DNA of 64,000 bases from Nioella sediminis (GTDB taxonomy: Bacteria; Pseudomonadota; Alphaproteobacteria; Rhodobacterales; Rhodobacteraceae): contig NZ_MNBL01000115.1 of the NCBI RefSeq assembly GCF_001879695.1, forward strand, positions 1 to 64,000, given 5' to 3'. The notes under the pieces are model-generated. The model did not search any database, was not told the DNA's origin, and worked only from the letters and a program-made list of their open reading frames with translations. Within the stretch, counting starts at the first letter, position 1; each line of letters begins with the position of its first letter. Both the position numbers and the translations under genes were made by a program. Shown piece after piece: positions 1 to 8,745 of the stretch.

Positions 1-646
1 CGAGCCGGGGTCCGGTCGCCCGCAGCTTGTCCAGCTTGGCTTGCAGCGATTCCGGGCCCGGATAAATCCAGTTCAGATCCTCGTCGGACACCTTGACGAT
101 GTCGGTCAGCCGCAGCATCCGGGCCAGACGGTCGCGGTAGCGATCCACATCCTTGATGAAACCGGGACGGATGTTCGGGTCCATCATGACCGCGCGTCCC
201 GCAGCTTCGCGTTCCGCGAGCGCAGCATAGGTGTCGGCGCAGGGTTCCACGGCAAGGCTGATGCCGCCAAAGAACAGCGCGCTGACCTCGTCCGACAGGT
301 TTGGCAAATCCTCGGGCCGGATCATGCGACCGGCAGAGCTTTCATCGAAAAAGGAATAGCTCGCATGTCCATCGGTCAGCTTGACGAAGGCCAGCGTCGT
401 GGGCCGGTCGGACCGGATAACGCGGGTCGTATCCACGTGGCTGGCGCGCAGGGCCTCATCCAGCTGCTGTCCGAACATGTCAGTCGACAATCCGGTGATC
501 ATCCCGGTCTGCACCCCGAGCCGCCCAAGCGCGATGGCGGTATTGAACACCGCGCCACCGGAATGGGGTACAAATCCGTCTTTACCCCCTTCAATTGTCG
601 GGCTTGGGATCATGTCGATCAGGGCTTCGCCACAGCAGAGGATCAT
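1..646 (-). CDS. frk: PfkB-family sugar kinase, probable fructokinase (3' end outside window)
   Basis: Reads leftward and runs off the left edge, so only about 215 N-terminal residues are present. The start ATG (644-646) has AAGGA about 10 nt upstream and lies 18 bp after the frcK stop. The N-terminus GEALIDMIP and the PfkB signature GGAVFNTAIALGRLG (about residues 30-44) place it in the ribokinase/fructokinase family; the C-terminal ATP/anion-hole signature is off the window. As the last visible gene of the fructose transport operon it most likely phosphorylates imported fructose in the cytoplasm. Substrate is inferred from context; another keto-sugar or 2-keto-3-deoxygluconate kinase activity is possible. 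Confidence 0.85.
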   Translation of the reverse strand, partial: MILCCGEALIDMIPSPTIEGGKDGFVPHSGGAVFNTAIALGRLGVQTGMITGLSTDMFGQQLDEALRASHVDTTRVIRSDRPTTLAFVKLTDGHASYSFFDESSAGRMIRPEDLPNLSDEVSALFFGGISLAVEPCADTYAALAEREAAGRAVMMDPNIRPGFIKDVDRYRDRLARMLRLTDIVKVSDEDLNWIYPGPESLQAKLDKLRATGPRL

Positions 647-664
647 GGGTTTTCAGTCCTTCGG

Positions 665-1291
665 TCAGTTGGAAATGGTCAGATCGGCGGGCAAGCTGTT
701 GGCCAATACCAGATCCGCATTGGGCATGTCGTTGGCATCACGCCGAGCCACGGCTTGCGCCTCGGGCAACCCGTGATCCAGCCAGCGCTGCAAAAGACGA
801 TGCGCCAGAACCTCGCGCGGGGTGTCGATGGCAATGGCCTGTGCCCATAGCGGTCGGAGCTCGGACCACGGTGCGTCTTTCAAGAGCAGGTAGTTACCCT
901 CAAACAGCACGAACTCCGTATCGGATGGAAGATGCGCCGCGCCCGCGATGGCGATGTCGCGGTCCCGGTCGAAGACGGGGTAGATCACGTCCTCACCCGC
1001 TGCGATCCGGCGCACCAGATGCAGGAAGCCCGCCGCGTCGAAACTGGGCGGCGCGCCTTTCCGATCAAGCAATCCGCGTTGCATCAGGATGGCATTGTCC
1101 AGATGAAACCCGTCCATGGGAACCACGGCAGCGGATCGCCCGGCCTGCCGCAATTCCGAACACAGAGCCGCCGAGACCGAGGATTTCCCCGATCCCGGCG
1201 GCCCCGCGACCGCGATCAACTTGCGTGAGCCCTTGAGTGCAAGCAGATGCGGCAGGGTGGTTTGGGCAGTATCTTCAGGCCGCGACGGCAT
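665..1291 (-). CDS. frcK: FrcK-like P-loop kinase of the fructose uptake operon
   Basis: 208 residues. A P-loop GPPGSGKSS lies at residues 30-38 and a DGFHLDN motif at 60-66, as in the uridine kinase/pantothenate kinase-like nucleoside-kinase fold. Its start overlaps the end of frcA by 17 bp, so the two are translationally coupled. The same order (binding protein, permease, ATPase, kinase) is known for the Sinorhizobium frcBCAK locus, where FrcK belongs to the operon but its exact substrate is not firmly settled. Cytoplasmic. The family is clear; the reaction (sugar, nucleoside or other) cannot be read from the sequence. Confidence 0.8.
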   Translation of the reverse strand: MPSRPEDTAQTTLPHLLALKGSRKLIAVAGPPGSGKSSVSAALCSELRQAGRSAAVVPMDGFHLDNAILMQRGLLDRKGAPPSFDAAGFLHLVRRIAAGEDVIYPVFDRDRDIAIAGAAHLPSDTEFVLFEGNYLLLKDAPWSELRPLWAQAIAIDTPREVLAHRLLQRWLDHGLPEAQAVARRDANDMPNADLVLANSLPADLTISN

Positions 1292-2048
1292 CGGGCTGCA
1301 TTGCTCCTGTCATCAGGGCCACCGCGTCCGACATGCTGACCTCTTTCGGATCAACAACCGTCAGGCGTTTGCCCAAGCGGTGGATGTGAATCCGGTCGGC
1401 CACCTCGAACACATGTGGCATGTTGTGGCTGATCAGAACCACCGGCGTGCCCCGCGACCGCACGTCCTGGATCAGTTCCAGAACCTTGCGGCTTTCCTTG
1501 ACGCCAAGCGCCGCCGTGGGTTCGTCGAGGATGATGACCTTGGACCCGAAGGCCGCCGCGCGAGCCACCGCCACCCCCTGACGCTGACCGCCCGAGAGGG
1601 TTTCCACCGCCTGGTTGATGTTCTGGATCGTCATCAGGCCCAGTTCCGACAGTTTCGCGCGGGCGAAATCCTCCATCGCCTTATGGTCAAGCATCCCCAT
1701 GTACTTGCCCATGAAGCCGGGCTTCTTCAGCTCTCGTCCCACGAACATGTTGTCGGTGATCGACAAGGCGGGCGACAGGGCCAGCGTCTGGTAGACGCAT
1801 TCGATCCCGGCCTCGCGTGCTTGAAGGGGAGAGCTGTAGCTGACCTCCTGCCCTTCCAGCGTGATCCGGCCCTCGTCTGGGGTCACAGCACCTGAAATCG
1901 CCTTGATGAGCGAGGATTTCCCGGCCCCGTTATCGCCGATCACCGCGAGGATTTCCCCCGGCATCAAGTCGAAATCGGCGTTGTCGAGGGCGGTGACGCG
2001 GCCATAGCGTTTGACCAGTCCGCGGGCTTGCAAGATTGGGTTCGTCAT
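1275..2048 (-). CDS. frcA: Fructose ABC transporter, ATP-binding protein
   Basis: 257 residues from the ATG at 2046-2048, which overlaps the frcC stop as ATGA; an upstream in-frame start would lie deep inside frcC and was rejected. A single ABC domain: Walker A GDNGAGKSS (38-46), signature LSGGQRQ (151-157), Walker B VIILDEP (171-177) and switch His208. Most sugar ABC ATPases of this class are double-domain proteins of about 500 residues; the single-domain form matches FrcA of rhizobia. It energises FrcC at the inner membrane face. Confidence 0.9.
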   Translation of the reverse strand: MTNPILQARGLVKRYGRVTALDNADFDLMPGEILAVIGDNGAGKSSLIKAISGAVTPDEGRITLEGQEVSYSSPLQAREAGIECVYQTLALSPALSITDNMFVGRELKKPGFMGKYMGMLDHKAMEDFARAKLSELGLMTIQNINQAVETLSGGQRQGVAVARAAAFGSKVIILDEPTAALGVKESRKVLELIQDVRSRGTPVVLISHNMPHVFEVADRIHIHRLGKRLTVVDPKEVSMSDAVALMTGAMQPDAVAA

Positions 2049-3121
2049 GCCGAAACCTTTCTGATCCATTGGTCGACCGCGACCGCGATGATGATAAGCC
2101 AGCCGATGGCGAAGACCTGCCACAGCACATCCACACCAGCCAAGCGCAGCCCCGACTGGAACACGCCCACGATGAGCGCGCCGAAAAGCGCCCCCATGAT
2201 CGAGCCGCGCCCGCCGAAAAGCGAGATGCCCCCGATCACCACAGCGGTGATGCTTTCAAGGTTGCCTTCGTAGAAGCTCTGCGGAGAAATCGAGCCCACA
2301 CGCCCGATAGACGCCCATGCCGCCAGCGCGCAGATGAAGCCCGCCAGCATGTAGACCTGCCGCAGGGTGCGGTCGGTGCGGATACCGGCCAGTTCGGCGG
2401 CTTCCTTGTCGTCCCCGATCATGTAGACGTGGCGGCCCCAGGCGGTCTTGTTCAGCACGTACCAGAGCACGACGAAGATCACGATCATCAACAGCACGCC
2501 ATAGGTGACGCGGGCCGAACCGATCGTGAAGCTGAGACCGAAGAACTTGAGCAGCGGCGCCGTGGCGTCGATATCCTGACCACGAATGGACTGCGCACCC
2601 GACAGCCAAAGGTTTAGCGCGAAGAAGATGTTCCAGGTGCCAAGCGTGGTGATGAAGGGCGGCAGTTTGACCTTGGTGATCAGCAAGCCGTTCATGTATC
2701 CGGCCCCGATGCCGCCTGCAAAGCCGATCAGCAACGCCAGCGGCGCGGGAACGCCAAGCTCCACGGCCAGCTTGCCGGAAATCACGCTCATCAGCACCAT
2801 GATGGCCGCGACCGACAGGTCGATCCCGGCGGTGATGATCACCAGACTTTGCGCGGCGGCGAGGATCCCGATGATCGAGACCTGCTGCATGATCAGCGTC
2901 AGGTTGAAGGGTGTGAAAAACCGGTCGCCCGCGATCAGGCCAAAGGCCAGAACGGCCACGACCAGTACGATCACAGGCACCAATGTGGGGTTTCCGTGCA
3001 GAACATGCTGTAGCGTGCCGACCACGCCGCGGTGGCTGTCTTCGAATTCTGCAACGGATGTATCGCTGGAGGTCAGGACACTTTCGAAATCCCGGTCCGA
3101 CGTAGAGTTTTGATCCGCCAT
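2045..3121 (-). CDS. frcC: Fructose ABC transporter, permease
   Basis: 358 residues from the ATG at 3119-3121, which has a good GGAGAGGA ribosome site just upstream. The sequence is a BPD_transp_2 (RbsC-like) permease with about 8-10 hydrophobic segments, including one beginning VPVIVLVVAVLAFGLIAG, and the family loop IRGQDIDATAP. It forms the inner-membrane channel for FrcA and FrcB. It lies 123 bp downstream of frcB, and its stop overlaps the frcA start by 4 bp. Sugar specificity is inferred from operon synteny with frcBCAK, not from residues. Confidence 0.88.
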   Translation of the reverse strand: MADQNSTSDRDFESVLTSSDTSVAEFEDSHRGVVGTLQHVLHGNPTLVPVIVLVVAVLAFGLIAGDRFFTPFNLTLIMQQVSIIGILAAAQSLVIITAGIDLSVAAIMVLMSVISGKLAVELGVPAPLALLIGFAGGIGAGYMNGLLITKVKLPPFITTLGTWNIFFALNLWLSGAQSIRGQDIDATAPLLKFFGLSFTIGSARVTYGVLLMIVIFVVLWYVLNKTAWGRHVYMIGDDKEAAELAGIRTDRTLRQVYMLAGFICALAAWASIGRVGSISPQSFYEGNLESITAVVIGGISLFGGRGSIMGALFGALIVGVFQSGLRLAGVDVLWQVFAIGWLIIIAVAVDQWIRKVSA

Positions 3122-3244
3122 GTCATCCTCTCCGACCATATCCGCACCGGCCTGTACCATGCAGGTCAGGCGGGGATGCGGCAATGATTTTGGGGTGTAG
3201 GGGGTGGGGCGGCACAAGCGGCCGCCCCGGGAGAGTTGCAGGGA

Positions 3245-4279
3245 TCAGCCCCAGCAAAGTTCCAGCGCTTCTTCCGAGGTGATCGACTCGATGCCCTCTA
3301 CCGGGCTGTCCGTCACCAGCATCACGCCGGTGTTGAAGAAGTCGAGCCCTTCGGAGTTCTCGGGCAGGCTGCCGTCTTCGGCATACTGGGCAATCGCCTC
3401 GATCCCGAGCGACGCCATGCGCAGCGGGAACTGCATGGAGGTCGCGCCGATGACACCGGCGGCCACGTCCCGGACACCGGCACAGCCGCCGTCAACCGAC
3501 ACGATCAGCGCCTGGTCCTGAAGACCGAAAGCCTGCAGCGCGGCATAGGCACCGGCGGCGGCAGGTTCGTTGATGGTGTAGACCACGTTGATTGACGGAT
3601 CGATCTGGAGCAGGTTCTCCATCGCGGTGCGGCCGCCTTCTTCGTTGCCGTTGGTGACATCGTTGCCGACGATCCGTTCATCGGTTTCGTCGCCGATGTC
3701 GGTCGGGTCCATCACGTCGATGCCGAAACCGGTCAGGAAGCCCTGATCGCGCAGGTAGTCGACCGACACTTCCGAGGGGTTCAGGTCCAGCAGGCCGATG
3801 CGGGCATCTGCGGCAGCGTCGCCAAGCGTTGCAGCGGCCCAGGCCCCGATCAGGCGGCCGGCTTCGAAGTTGTCGGTCGCGAAGGTAGCGTCTGCGGTAT
3901 CCGCAGGCTCGAACGGGGTGTCGAGCGCGATGACCAGCAGGCCGGCTTCGCGCGCCTGACCGATGACCGGCGCAAGGGCGCGGGAATCGGACGGCGTGAT
4001 CAGGATACCGGATGCCCCGGCGGCAATGCAGGTTTCAACCGCTGCCACCTGGCTTTCAACGTCGCCATCGATGGCGCCAGCGTAGGTTTGCAGGTTGATG
4101 CCTGCGGCCTCGGCGGCCTCGGTCGCACCTTCACGCATCTTCACGAAGAAGGGGTTGGTGTCGGTCTTGGTGATCAGGCAGGCGGTGATCGCGTCGCCAT
4201 GCGCATCCGCATGGGCGGCCCCGGTCATCGCCAGAGCGGCCGCGCCACCCATCATAAGGGCCTTGAAGGTCTTGGTCAT
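3245..4279 (-). CDS. frcB: Fructose ABC transporter, periplasmic substrate-binding protein
   Basis: 344 residues. The start at 4277-4279 is preceded by GGAGGAAG. Residues 1-25 form a Sec signal peptide ([18 protein letters not shown]..., cleavage near AHA/DA). The rest is a Peripla_BP_4 ribose/fructose-type binding protein with the usual [12 protein letters not shown] opening strand. First gene of the leftward operon frcB-C-A-K-frk and divergent from frcR. The 155-bp gap to frcR carries a large palindrome that is the likely repressor site. Confidence 0.9.
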   Translation of the reverse strand: MTKTFKALMMGGAAALAMTGAAHADAHGDAITACLITKTDTNPFFVKMREGATEAAEAAGINLQTYAGAIDGDVESQVAAVETCIAAGASGILITPSDSRALAPVIGQAREAGLLVIALDTPFEPADTADATFATDNFEAGRLIGAWAAATLGDAAADARIGLLDLNPSEVSVDYLRDQGFLTGFGIDVMDPTDIGDETDERIVGNDVTNGNEEGGRTAMENLLQIDPSINVVYTINEPAAAGAYAALQAFGLQDQALIVSVDGGCAGVRDVAAGVIGATSMQFPLRMASLGIEAIAQYAEDGSLPENSEGLDFFNTGVMLVTDSPVEGIESITSEEALELCWG

Positions 4280-4357
4280 GTCTTCCTCCCAGAAAGTATC
4301 AAAGAAGGGCGCCTCATCGCCCCATGACATCTTGAATGCCTCGACTCCCGGTCCGCT

Positions 4358-4392
4358 GTCAATAAATAAATCACTCTTATTTAATTATTGAC
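4358..4392. promoter_or_regulatory. Candidate FrcR operator, 35-bp AT-rich palindrome
   Basis: Between frcB and frcR. The left arm starts GTCAATAAATAAAT at 4358 and the right arm ends TTTAATTATTGAC at 4392; 14 of 17 base pairs around the centre at 4375 are symmetric. It is far more AT-rich than the surroundings and resembles the TTATTT...AAATAA operators of ROK-family repressors such as Mlc/NagC. It sits 79 bp upstream of frcB and 43 bp upstream of frcR, so it could control both. Confidence 0.65.
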
Positions 4393-4434
4393 GTCTTGCC
4401 TTGCGCCTCACAATATCCCAGTGGGGAGACCACC

Positions 4435-5640
4435 ATGACCGATACCACTGAAAAACCGGCGCAGGCCGTTGCCACCAAGGAAACGCGCGGCACGAACCAG
4501 ACCGGCATGCGGGCGCAGAACGAACGCCTTGTGCTGACCCTGATCCGCCGCCACGGCGCGTTGGCCAAGGCAGAGATTGCGCGGCTGACCGGGCTGTCGG
4601 CGCAGACCGTATCGGTGATCATGCGCAGCCTCGAAGACGAGGGGCTGTTGCTGAAGGGGGAACCGATGCGCGGCAAGGTCGGCCAGCCCTCGGTGCCGAT
4701 GCGGCTAAACCCTGAAGGGGCCTATTTCCTTGGCCTAAAGGTCGGTCGCAGGTCGGCAGAGATGATCCTGACGGATTTTCTGGGCCAGATCATCGCGCGG
4801 CGAAAACAGATCTATGCCTATCCCGATTTCAGTGACGTTCTGGCATTCTCGCTGGACGCCGTGGACGAGCTTCGGCTTTCCCTGCCCGCCGACCGGCGCC
4901 CGCGCATTGCAGGACTCGGTATCGCAATTCCGTTCCAGTTGTGGGACTGGGCCCGCATGATCGGCGTGGAGCCGGGCAAGATGGCCGCCTGGCAGAGCCG
5001 TGATCTGCTGGGGGAACTGTCGGGCACGCTGGACATGCAGGTCTATCTGCAGAACGACGCCACATCTGCCTGTAGTGCAGAACTGGTCTTCGGCACCGGT
5101 GAACAGCCCGCGAATTTCCTCCATGTCTTCATAGGCTTCTTCATCGGCGGCGGGGTGGTTCTCAATGGCACGCTGTTCACCGGTCCGACGGGCAATGCCG
5201 GGGCGATCGGCCCGATGCCGGTGGTGGACCTGGGCGGGCAGACCCGGCAGCTGATGGATCTGGCGTCGCTGGTGGTGCTGGAACGCCGGTTGACCGAGGC
5301 AGGGTTGGATAGCGGAATGCTGTGGGACAGCCCCGAGGGGTGGGACATGCCCGAGACCTTGCTGAACGAATGGACGGCAGAGGCTGCGAATGCCATCGCA
5401 CGTGCTGCCCATTCCGCCATGTCGGTGATTGATTTCGAGGCGATCAAGATCGACGGATGGATGCCGGAGAACCTGCGAAACGCGCTTGTTCGCGAAGTGC
5501 GGGCACGCTTTGACGGGCTCGATTTCACCGGGTTGGAACGGCCCGTTGTCGAGACAGGCACCGTCGGCGCCGATGCGCGGTCCCTCGGCGCGGCCAGCCA
5601 GCCGCTGCTCGGGCGGTTCCTGATCGGCTATACGATCTGA
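4435..5640 (+). CDS. frcR: ROK-family transcriptional repressor of the fructose operon
   Basis: 401 residues from ATG 4435, with GGGGAG just upstream; a TTG 39 bp earlier is in frame but has no better ribosome site. Residues 28-75 are a winged helix-turn-helix (AKAEIARLTGLSAQTVSVIM). Residues 90-395 are a ROK sugar-kinase-like sensor domain. The Cys-rich zinc motif usual in ROK proteins (CxCGxxGC) is absent where expected after GAIGPMPVVD, so zinc binding is unlikely. Divergent from frcB, as in rhizobial frcR-frcBCAK. Likely represses the operon and is relieved by fructose or a phosphorylated derivative. Confidence 0.85.
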   Translation: MTDTTEKPAQAVATKETRGTNQTGMRAQNERLVLTLIRRHGALAKAEIARLTGLSAQTVSVIMRSLEDEGLLLKGEPMRGKVGQPSVPMRLNPEGAYFLGLKVGRRSAEMILTDFLGQIIARRKQIYAYPDFSDVLAFSLDAVDELRLSLPADRRPRIAGLGIAIPFQLWDWARMIGVEPGKMAAWQSRDLLGELSGTLDMQVYLQNDATSACSAELVFGTGEQPANFLHVFIGFFIGGGVVLNGTLFTGPTGNAGAIGPMPVVDLGGQTRQLMDLASLVVLERRLTEAGLDSGMLWDSPEGWDMPETLLNEWTAEAANAIARAAHSAMSVIDFEAIKIDGWMPENLRNALVREVRARFDGLDFTGLERPVVETGTVGADARSLGAASQPLLGRFLIGYTI

Positions 5641-5642
5641 CG

Positions 5643-6605
5643 TCAGAGAACTCCGGCGCGTAGGCAGTCGTGGATGTGCAGAAGGCCGAGGGGCGTGCCG
5701 GTTTCGTCCAGCACGAACAGCGCGGTGATGCGGCCGGACATGAGGCCCACGGCCTCGGCTGCCAATGTATCGGGGGCGATGACGCGGGGATTCTGCGTGG
5801 CGACCTGACCGGCGGTCTTGCCCATCAGCCCCTCCATGTTGCGCCGCAAGTCGCCGTCGGTGACGACCCCGGTCAGCCTGCCGCCCTCGGTCACGCCCGC
5901 GATGCCGAAGCCCTTTTCGGTCATCACCAGCAGCACGTCTGGCATGGGCATATCGGCGGGAACCAGAGGCAGGGCCGCGCCCGAATGCATCAGCTGTGCC
6001 GCCGTCGCCAGCTGCGCGCCGAGCTTGCCGCCGGGGTGGAAGGTGCGGAAGTTTTCCGCCACGAACCCGCGTCGTTCCATAACCGCCACGGCCAGCGCAT
6101 CACCAAGCGCAAGGGTCAGCGTGGTCGAGGTGGTGGGCGCCATGCCGATAATGCAAGCCTCTGGTTCATTTGGCAAAATCAGCCGCAGATCAGCGGCTTT
6201 CATCAGCGTGCTGTCGGGGTTCCTTGATATCCCGATCATCGGGATCGCGAACCGCGCGACATGGGCGACGATGTCGCCCAGTTCCGAGGTTTCCCCGGAA
6301 TTCGAGATCAGGATGCAGAGATCCTCTGGCGTGATCATGCCAAGATCGCCATGGCTCGCCTCGGCCGGATGCACGAAATAGGAGGGCGTGCCGGTGGAGG
6401 CGAGGGTGGCGCTGATCTTGCGGGCGATATGGCCGGATTTGCCCATGCCGGACAGGATCACGCGGCCCTTGACGGTGAGGATCGCCTCGACCGCGGCCTC
6501 GAAATCGGCGGGCAGAGCCTCGGCCATGCGGGCCACGGCCTCGGCCTCTATGCGCAGGACACGGGCGGCGGTTTGGCGGATCAGATCGGGATCGGGGCGG
6601 GTCAT
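5643..6605 (-). CDS. kdsD: Arabinose-5-phosphate isomerase (KdsD/KpsF family)
   Basis: 320 residues, the usual length. An SIS domain occupies about residues 45-175, with GMGKSGHIARKISATLASTG (53-72) and the HPAEASHGDLGM loop; two CBS domains follow (about 205-320). The enzyme interconverts ribulose-5-phosphate and arabinose-5-phosphate, the first step to Kdo for lipopolysaccharide or capsule. It ends 2 bp from the frcR stop, tail to tail. A run of three 11-bp repeats lies about 70-105 bp upstream of its start. Confidence 0.9.
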   Translation of the reverse strand: MTRPDPDLIRQTAARVLRIEAEAVARMAEALPADFEAAVEAILTVKGRVILSGMGKSGHIARKISATLASTGTPSYFVHPAEASHGDLGMITPEDLCILISNSGETSELGDIVAHVARFAIPMIGISRNPDSTLMKAADLRLILPNEPEACIIGMAPTTSTTLTLALGDALAVAVMERRGFVAENFRTFHPGGKLGAQLATAAQLMHSGAALPLVPADMPMPDVLLVMTEKGFGIAGVTEGGRLTGVVTDGDLRRNMEGLMGKTAGQVATQNPRVIAPDTLAAEAVGLMSGRITALFVLDETGTPLGLLHIHDCLRAGVL

Positions 6606-6677
6606 GGGGAGAGGATTAGCCTATCTGCGGGGCGAAGGTCAGGGGAAATCTATCAGGCAGAATGCCCGTCACCGCCC

Positions 6678-6710
6678 GTACACCCCCCGTACACCCGCTG
6701 TACACCCCCC
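6678..6710. repeat. Three tandem 11-bp repeats (GTACACCC...)
   Basis: Units at 6678-6688, 6689-6699 and 6700-6710: GTACACCCCCC, GTACACCCGCT, GTACACCCCCC. The 11-bp period is about one helical turn, so each GTACAC faces the same side of the DNA. A fourth partial unit (GTGCAG) follows. The repeats lie upstream of kdsD (start 6605). They could be a regulator-binding array or simple slippage; nothing else in the sequence decides. Confidence 0.6.
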
Positions 6711-6758
6711 GTGCAGACAGGAGGTCGGTTTCGCCGCCTGCCGGCGTCGACCGGGGAG

Positions 6759-6906
6759 CGGCCCTCCTCAACCCCCCGCTTACGCGGGAGGCCTCGTCGG
6801 TCCGCGTTGCCACGGACATGTCGAGAGGGTCATGCGAAGGGCCGGGCGGAACCGAGGGTGGCAATGTCGGGACGCCTCCGGCGGAGGTATTTTTGCCAAG
6901 ATGAAG
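6759..6906 (-). repeat. Bipartite dispersed element, copy A (3' side of betA)
   Basis: Together with the 11-bp repeats this fills the gene-free stretch 6606-6911. Read in the direction of betA (minus strand), block 2 (6906-6869) begins 5 nt after the stop codon with TTCATCTTGGC, an A-run and a CCTCC-GCC-GGAGG hairpin. After a 53-nt spacer, block 1 (6815-6759) follows. Both blocks recur at 22267-22416 in the same order and orientation relative to the gene upstream. Block 1 (in plus-strand sense) contains a hairpin CCCGC-TTAC-GCGGG that is replaced by CCGGC-TTGC-GCCGG in copy B. Confidence 0.8.
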
Positions 6907-6911
6907 CAGGC

Positions 6912-8603
6912 TCAGGGTCGCCGGTCGGCGGCCTTGACGGTGGTCTGCCAGTCAGGGTGAATCCAAGGCTCGCGGTTGGAACGAGGCAACATACCCTTGC
7001 CGAGAATGTGGTCGGCCGCCTTTTCACCCGTCATGATCGAGGGACCATTGAGGTTGCCATTGGTGATGCGCGGAAAGATCGAACTGTCGGCGACGCGCAG
7101 GCCATCCACGCCGATCACGCGGGCTTGCGGATCGACCACGGACAGGGGATCGTCTGCCGCGCCCATCTTGCAGGTACCGCAGGGGTGGTAGGCGCTTTCG
7201 GCTTCTTCTCGGATGAACTCGTCAAGCTCCTCATCGGTCTGCACGTGGCTGCCCGGCTGAATCTCCTTGCCGCGATAGTCATCAAAGGCGGGCTGCGCAA
7301 AGATCTCGCGGGTCAGACGGATGCAGTGGCGGAAGTCTGTCCAGTCGTCGGGATGGGACATGTAGTTGAAGAAGATGTTGGGTGCGTCGTTCGGATCGCT
7401 CGATGTGAGCGTGATCGCGCCGCGCGATTTCGAGCGCATCGGGCCGACATGGGCCTGGAAGCCGTGGCCCTCTGACGGGGCGGTGCCGTCATAGCGCACG
7501 GCCATGGGCAGGAAGTGATACTGGATATCGGGATAATCGACGCCGGGGCGGGACCGCAGGAAGGCGGCGCTTTCGAACTGGTTCGAGGCGCCAAGGCCGG
7601 TATGCGTCGCCAGCCACTGAGTTCCGATGACGCCCTTGCTGATCAGGTTCCAGTATTTATAGAGCGTGATGGGCTGGGTACAGGCCTGCTGGATGTAAAG
7701 CTCCAGGTGGTCCTGCAGGTTCTGGCCGACGCCGGGACGATCGGCGATGACCTCGATCCCGTGCTCGGCCAGATGCGCGGCGGGGCCGATCCCGGACAGC
7801 ATCAGGATCTTGGGCGAGTTGATGGCGGAGGCCGCGACGATGACCTCTCGATTGGCCTTCACCACCTCGATCTTGCCATTTCGGTCGATCTCGACCCCGG
7901 TCGCGCGGCCATCCTCGATGATCACCCGGCGCACGTAGCAGCGCATCAGGTTGCAGTTGGGCCGCTTCAGCGCGGGTTTCAGATAGGCATTGGCCGCCGA
8001 CCAGCGCTGGCCCTGCCAGACGGTCTGTTCCATCGGGCCGAAGCCTTCCTGTTTTTCGCCATTATAGTCGTCGGTCAGCTCGTACCCCGCCTGCCGCCCG
8101 GCCTCGACGAAAGCCTGGAAGAGCGGGTTGGTGCGGGGGCCGCGCGTGACATGCAGGGGGCCGCTGGTGCCGCGCCAGGTGGGGTCGCCGCCATGGCCGC
8201 CATCGTGCCAGTTTTCCATACGCAGGAAATAGGGCAGCACATCGGCATAGGCCCATCCGGTCGCGCCGCTGTCGTTCCAGTGGTCATAGTCGCGCGCATG
8301 GCCGCGCACATAGACCATGCCGTTGATCGAGGAGGACCCGCCGATGACCTTGCCGCGAGGGCAGACGAGGCTGCGGCCCCCTAGATGCGGCTCGGGCGCT
8401 GTTTTGAAACCCCAGTCATACATCGCCATGTTCATTGGGTAGGACAGCGCGGCGGGCATCTGGATGAAGGGGCCCTTGTCCGACCCGCCGAATTCCAGCA
8501 CCAGCACCGTATGCTTGCCGTCCTCGGACAGGCGGTAGGCCATGGCAGACCCGGCCGAGCCGGAGCCTATGATGACGAAATCGGCCTGGCGCGCCGTTGG
8601 CAT
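6912..8603 (-). CDS. betA: GMC-family FAD oxidoreductase, probable choline dehydrogenase
   Basis: 563 residues, typical of BetA. It has the FAD-binding GSGSAGSA at residues 13-20, the GMC signature [20 protein letters not shown], the catalytic His in [10 protein letters not shown], and the C-terminal block [19 protein letters not shown]. It would oxidise choline to betaine aldehyde at the membrane for osmoprotection or choline catabolism. The usual partners betI, betB and betC are not adjacent. It is followed downstream by ProC-like and OYE-like genes on the same strand, so a broader methylated-amine or alcohol substrate is possible. Confidence 0.8.
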   Translation of the reverse strand: MPTARQADFVIIGSGSAGSAMAYRLSEDGKHTVLVLEFGGSDKGPFIQMPAALSYPMNMAMYDWGFKTAPEPHLGGRSLVCPRGKVIGGSSSINGMVYVRGHARDYDHWNDSGATGWAYADVLPYFLRMENWHDGGHGGDPTWRGTSGPLHVTRGPRTNPLFQAFVEAGRQAGYELTDDYNGEKQEGFGPMEQTVWQGQRWSAANAYLKPALKRPNCNLMRCYVRRVIIEDGRATGVEIDRNGKIEVVKANREVIVAASAINSPKILMLSGIGPAAHLAEHGIEVIADRPGVGQNLQDHLELYIQQACTQPITLYKYWNLISKGVIGTQWLATHTGLGASNQFESAAFLRSRPGVDYPDIQYHFLPMAVRYDGTAPSEGHGFQAHVGPMRSKSRGAITLTSSDPNDAPNIFFNYMSHPDDWTDFRHCIRLTREIFAQPAFDDYRGKEIQPGSHVQTDEELDEFIREEAESAYHPCGTCKMGAADDPLSVVDPQARVIGVDGLRVADSSIFPRITNGNLNGPSIMTGEKAADHILGKGMLPRSNREPWIHPDWQTTVKAADRRP

Positions 8604-8745
8604 CTTTGCTTTCCCTTTGAAATGCTGGCCGGATCGGGCGGCCAGAACCCGTTACCGCCAAATTGACCCGGCGCAGGGGGCTTCCGGCGGAAAATTGCGA
8701 CCGGTTTCAATGAAAATGCGACGGTTCGTGAGGTTGGGCGTCACG

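Noticed and set aside
6678-6710. CRISPR-like array
   Set aside because: Units are only 11 bp, contiguous and without spacers; no cas genes in the window.
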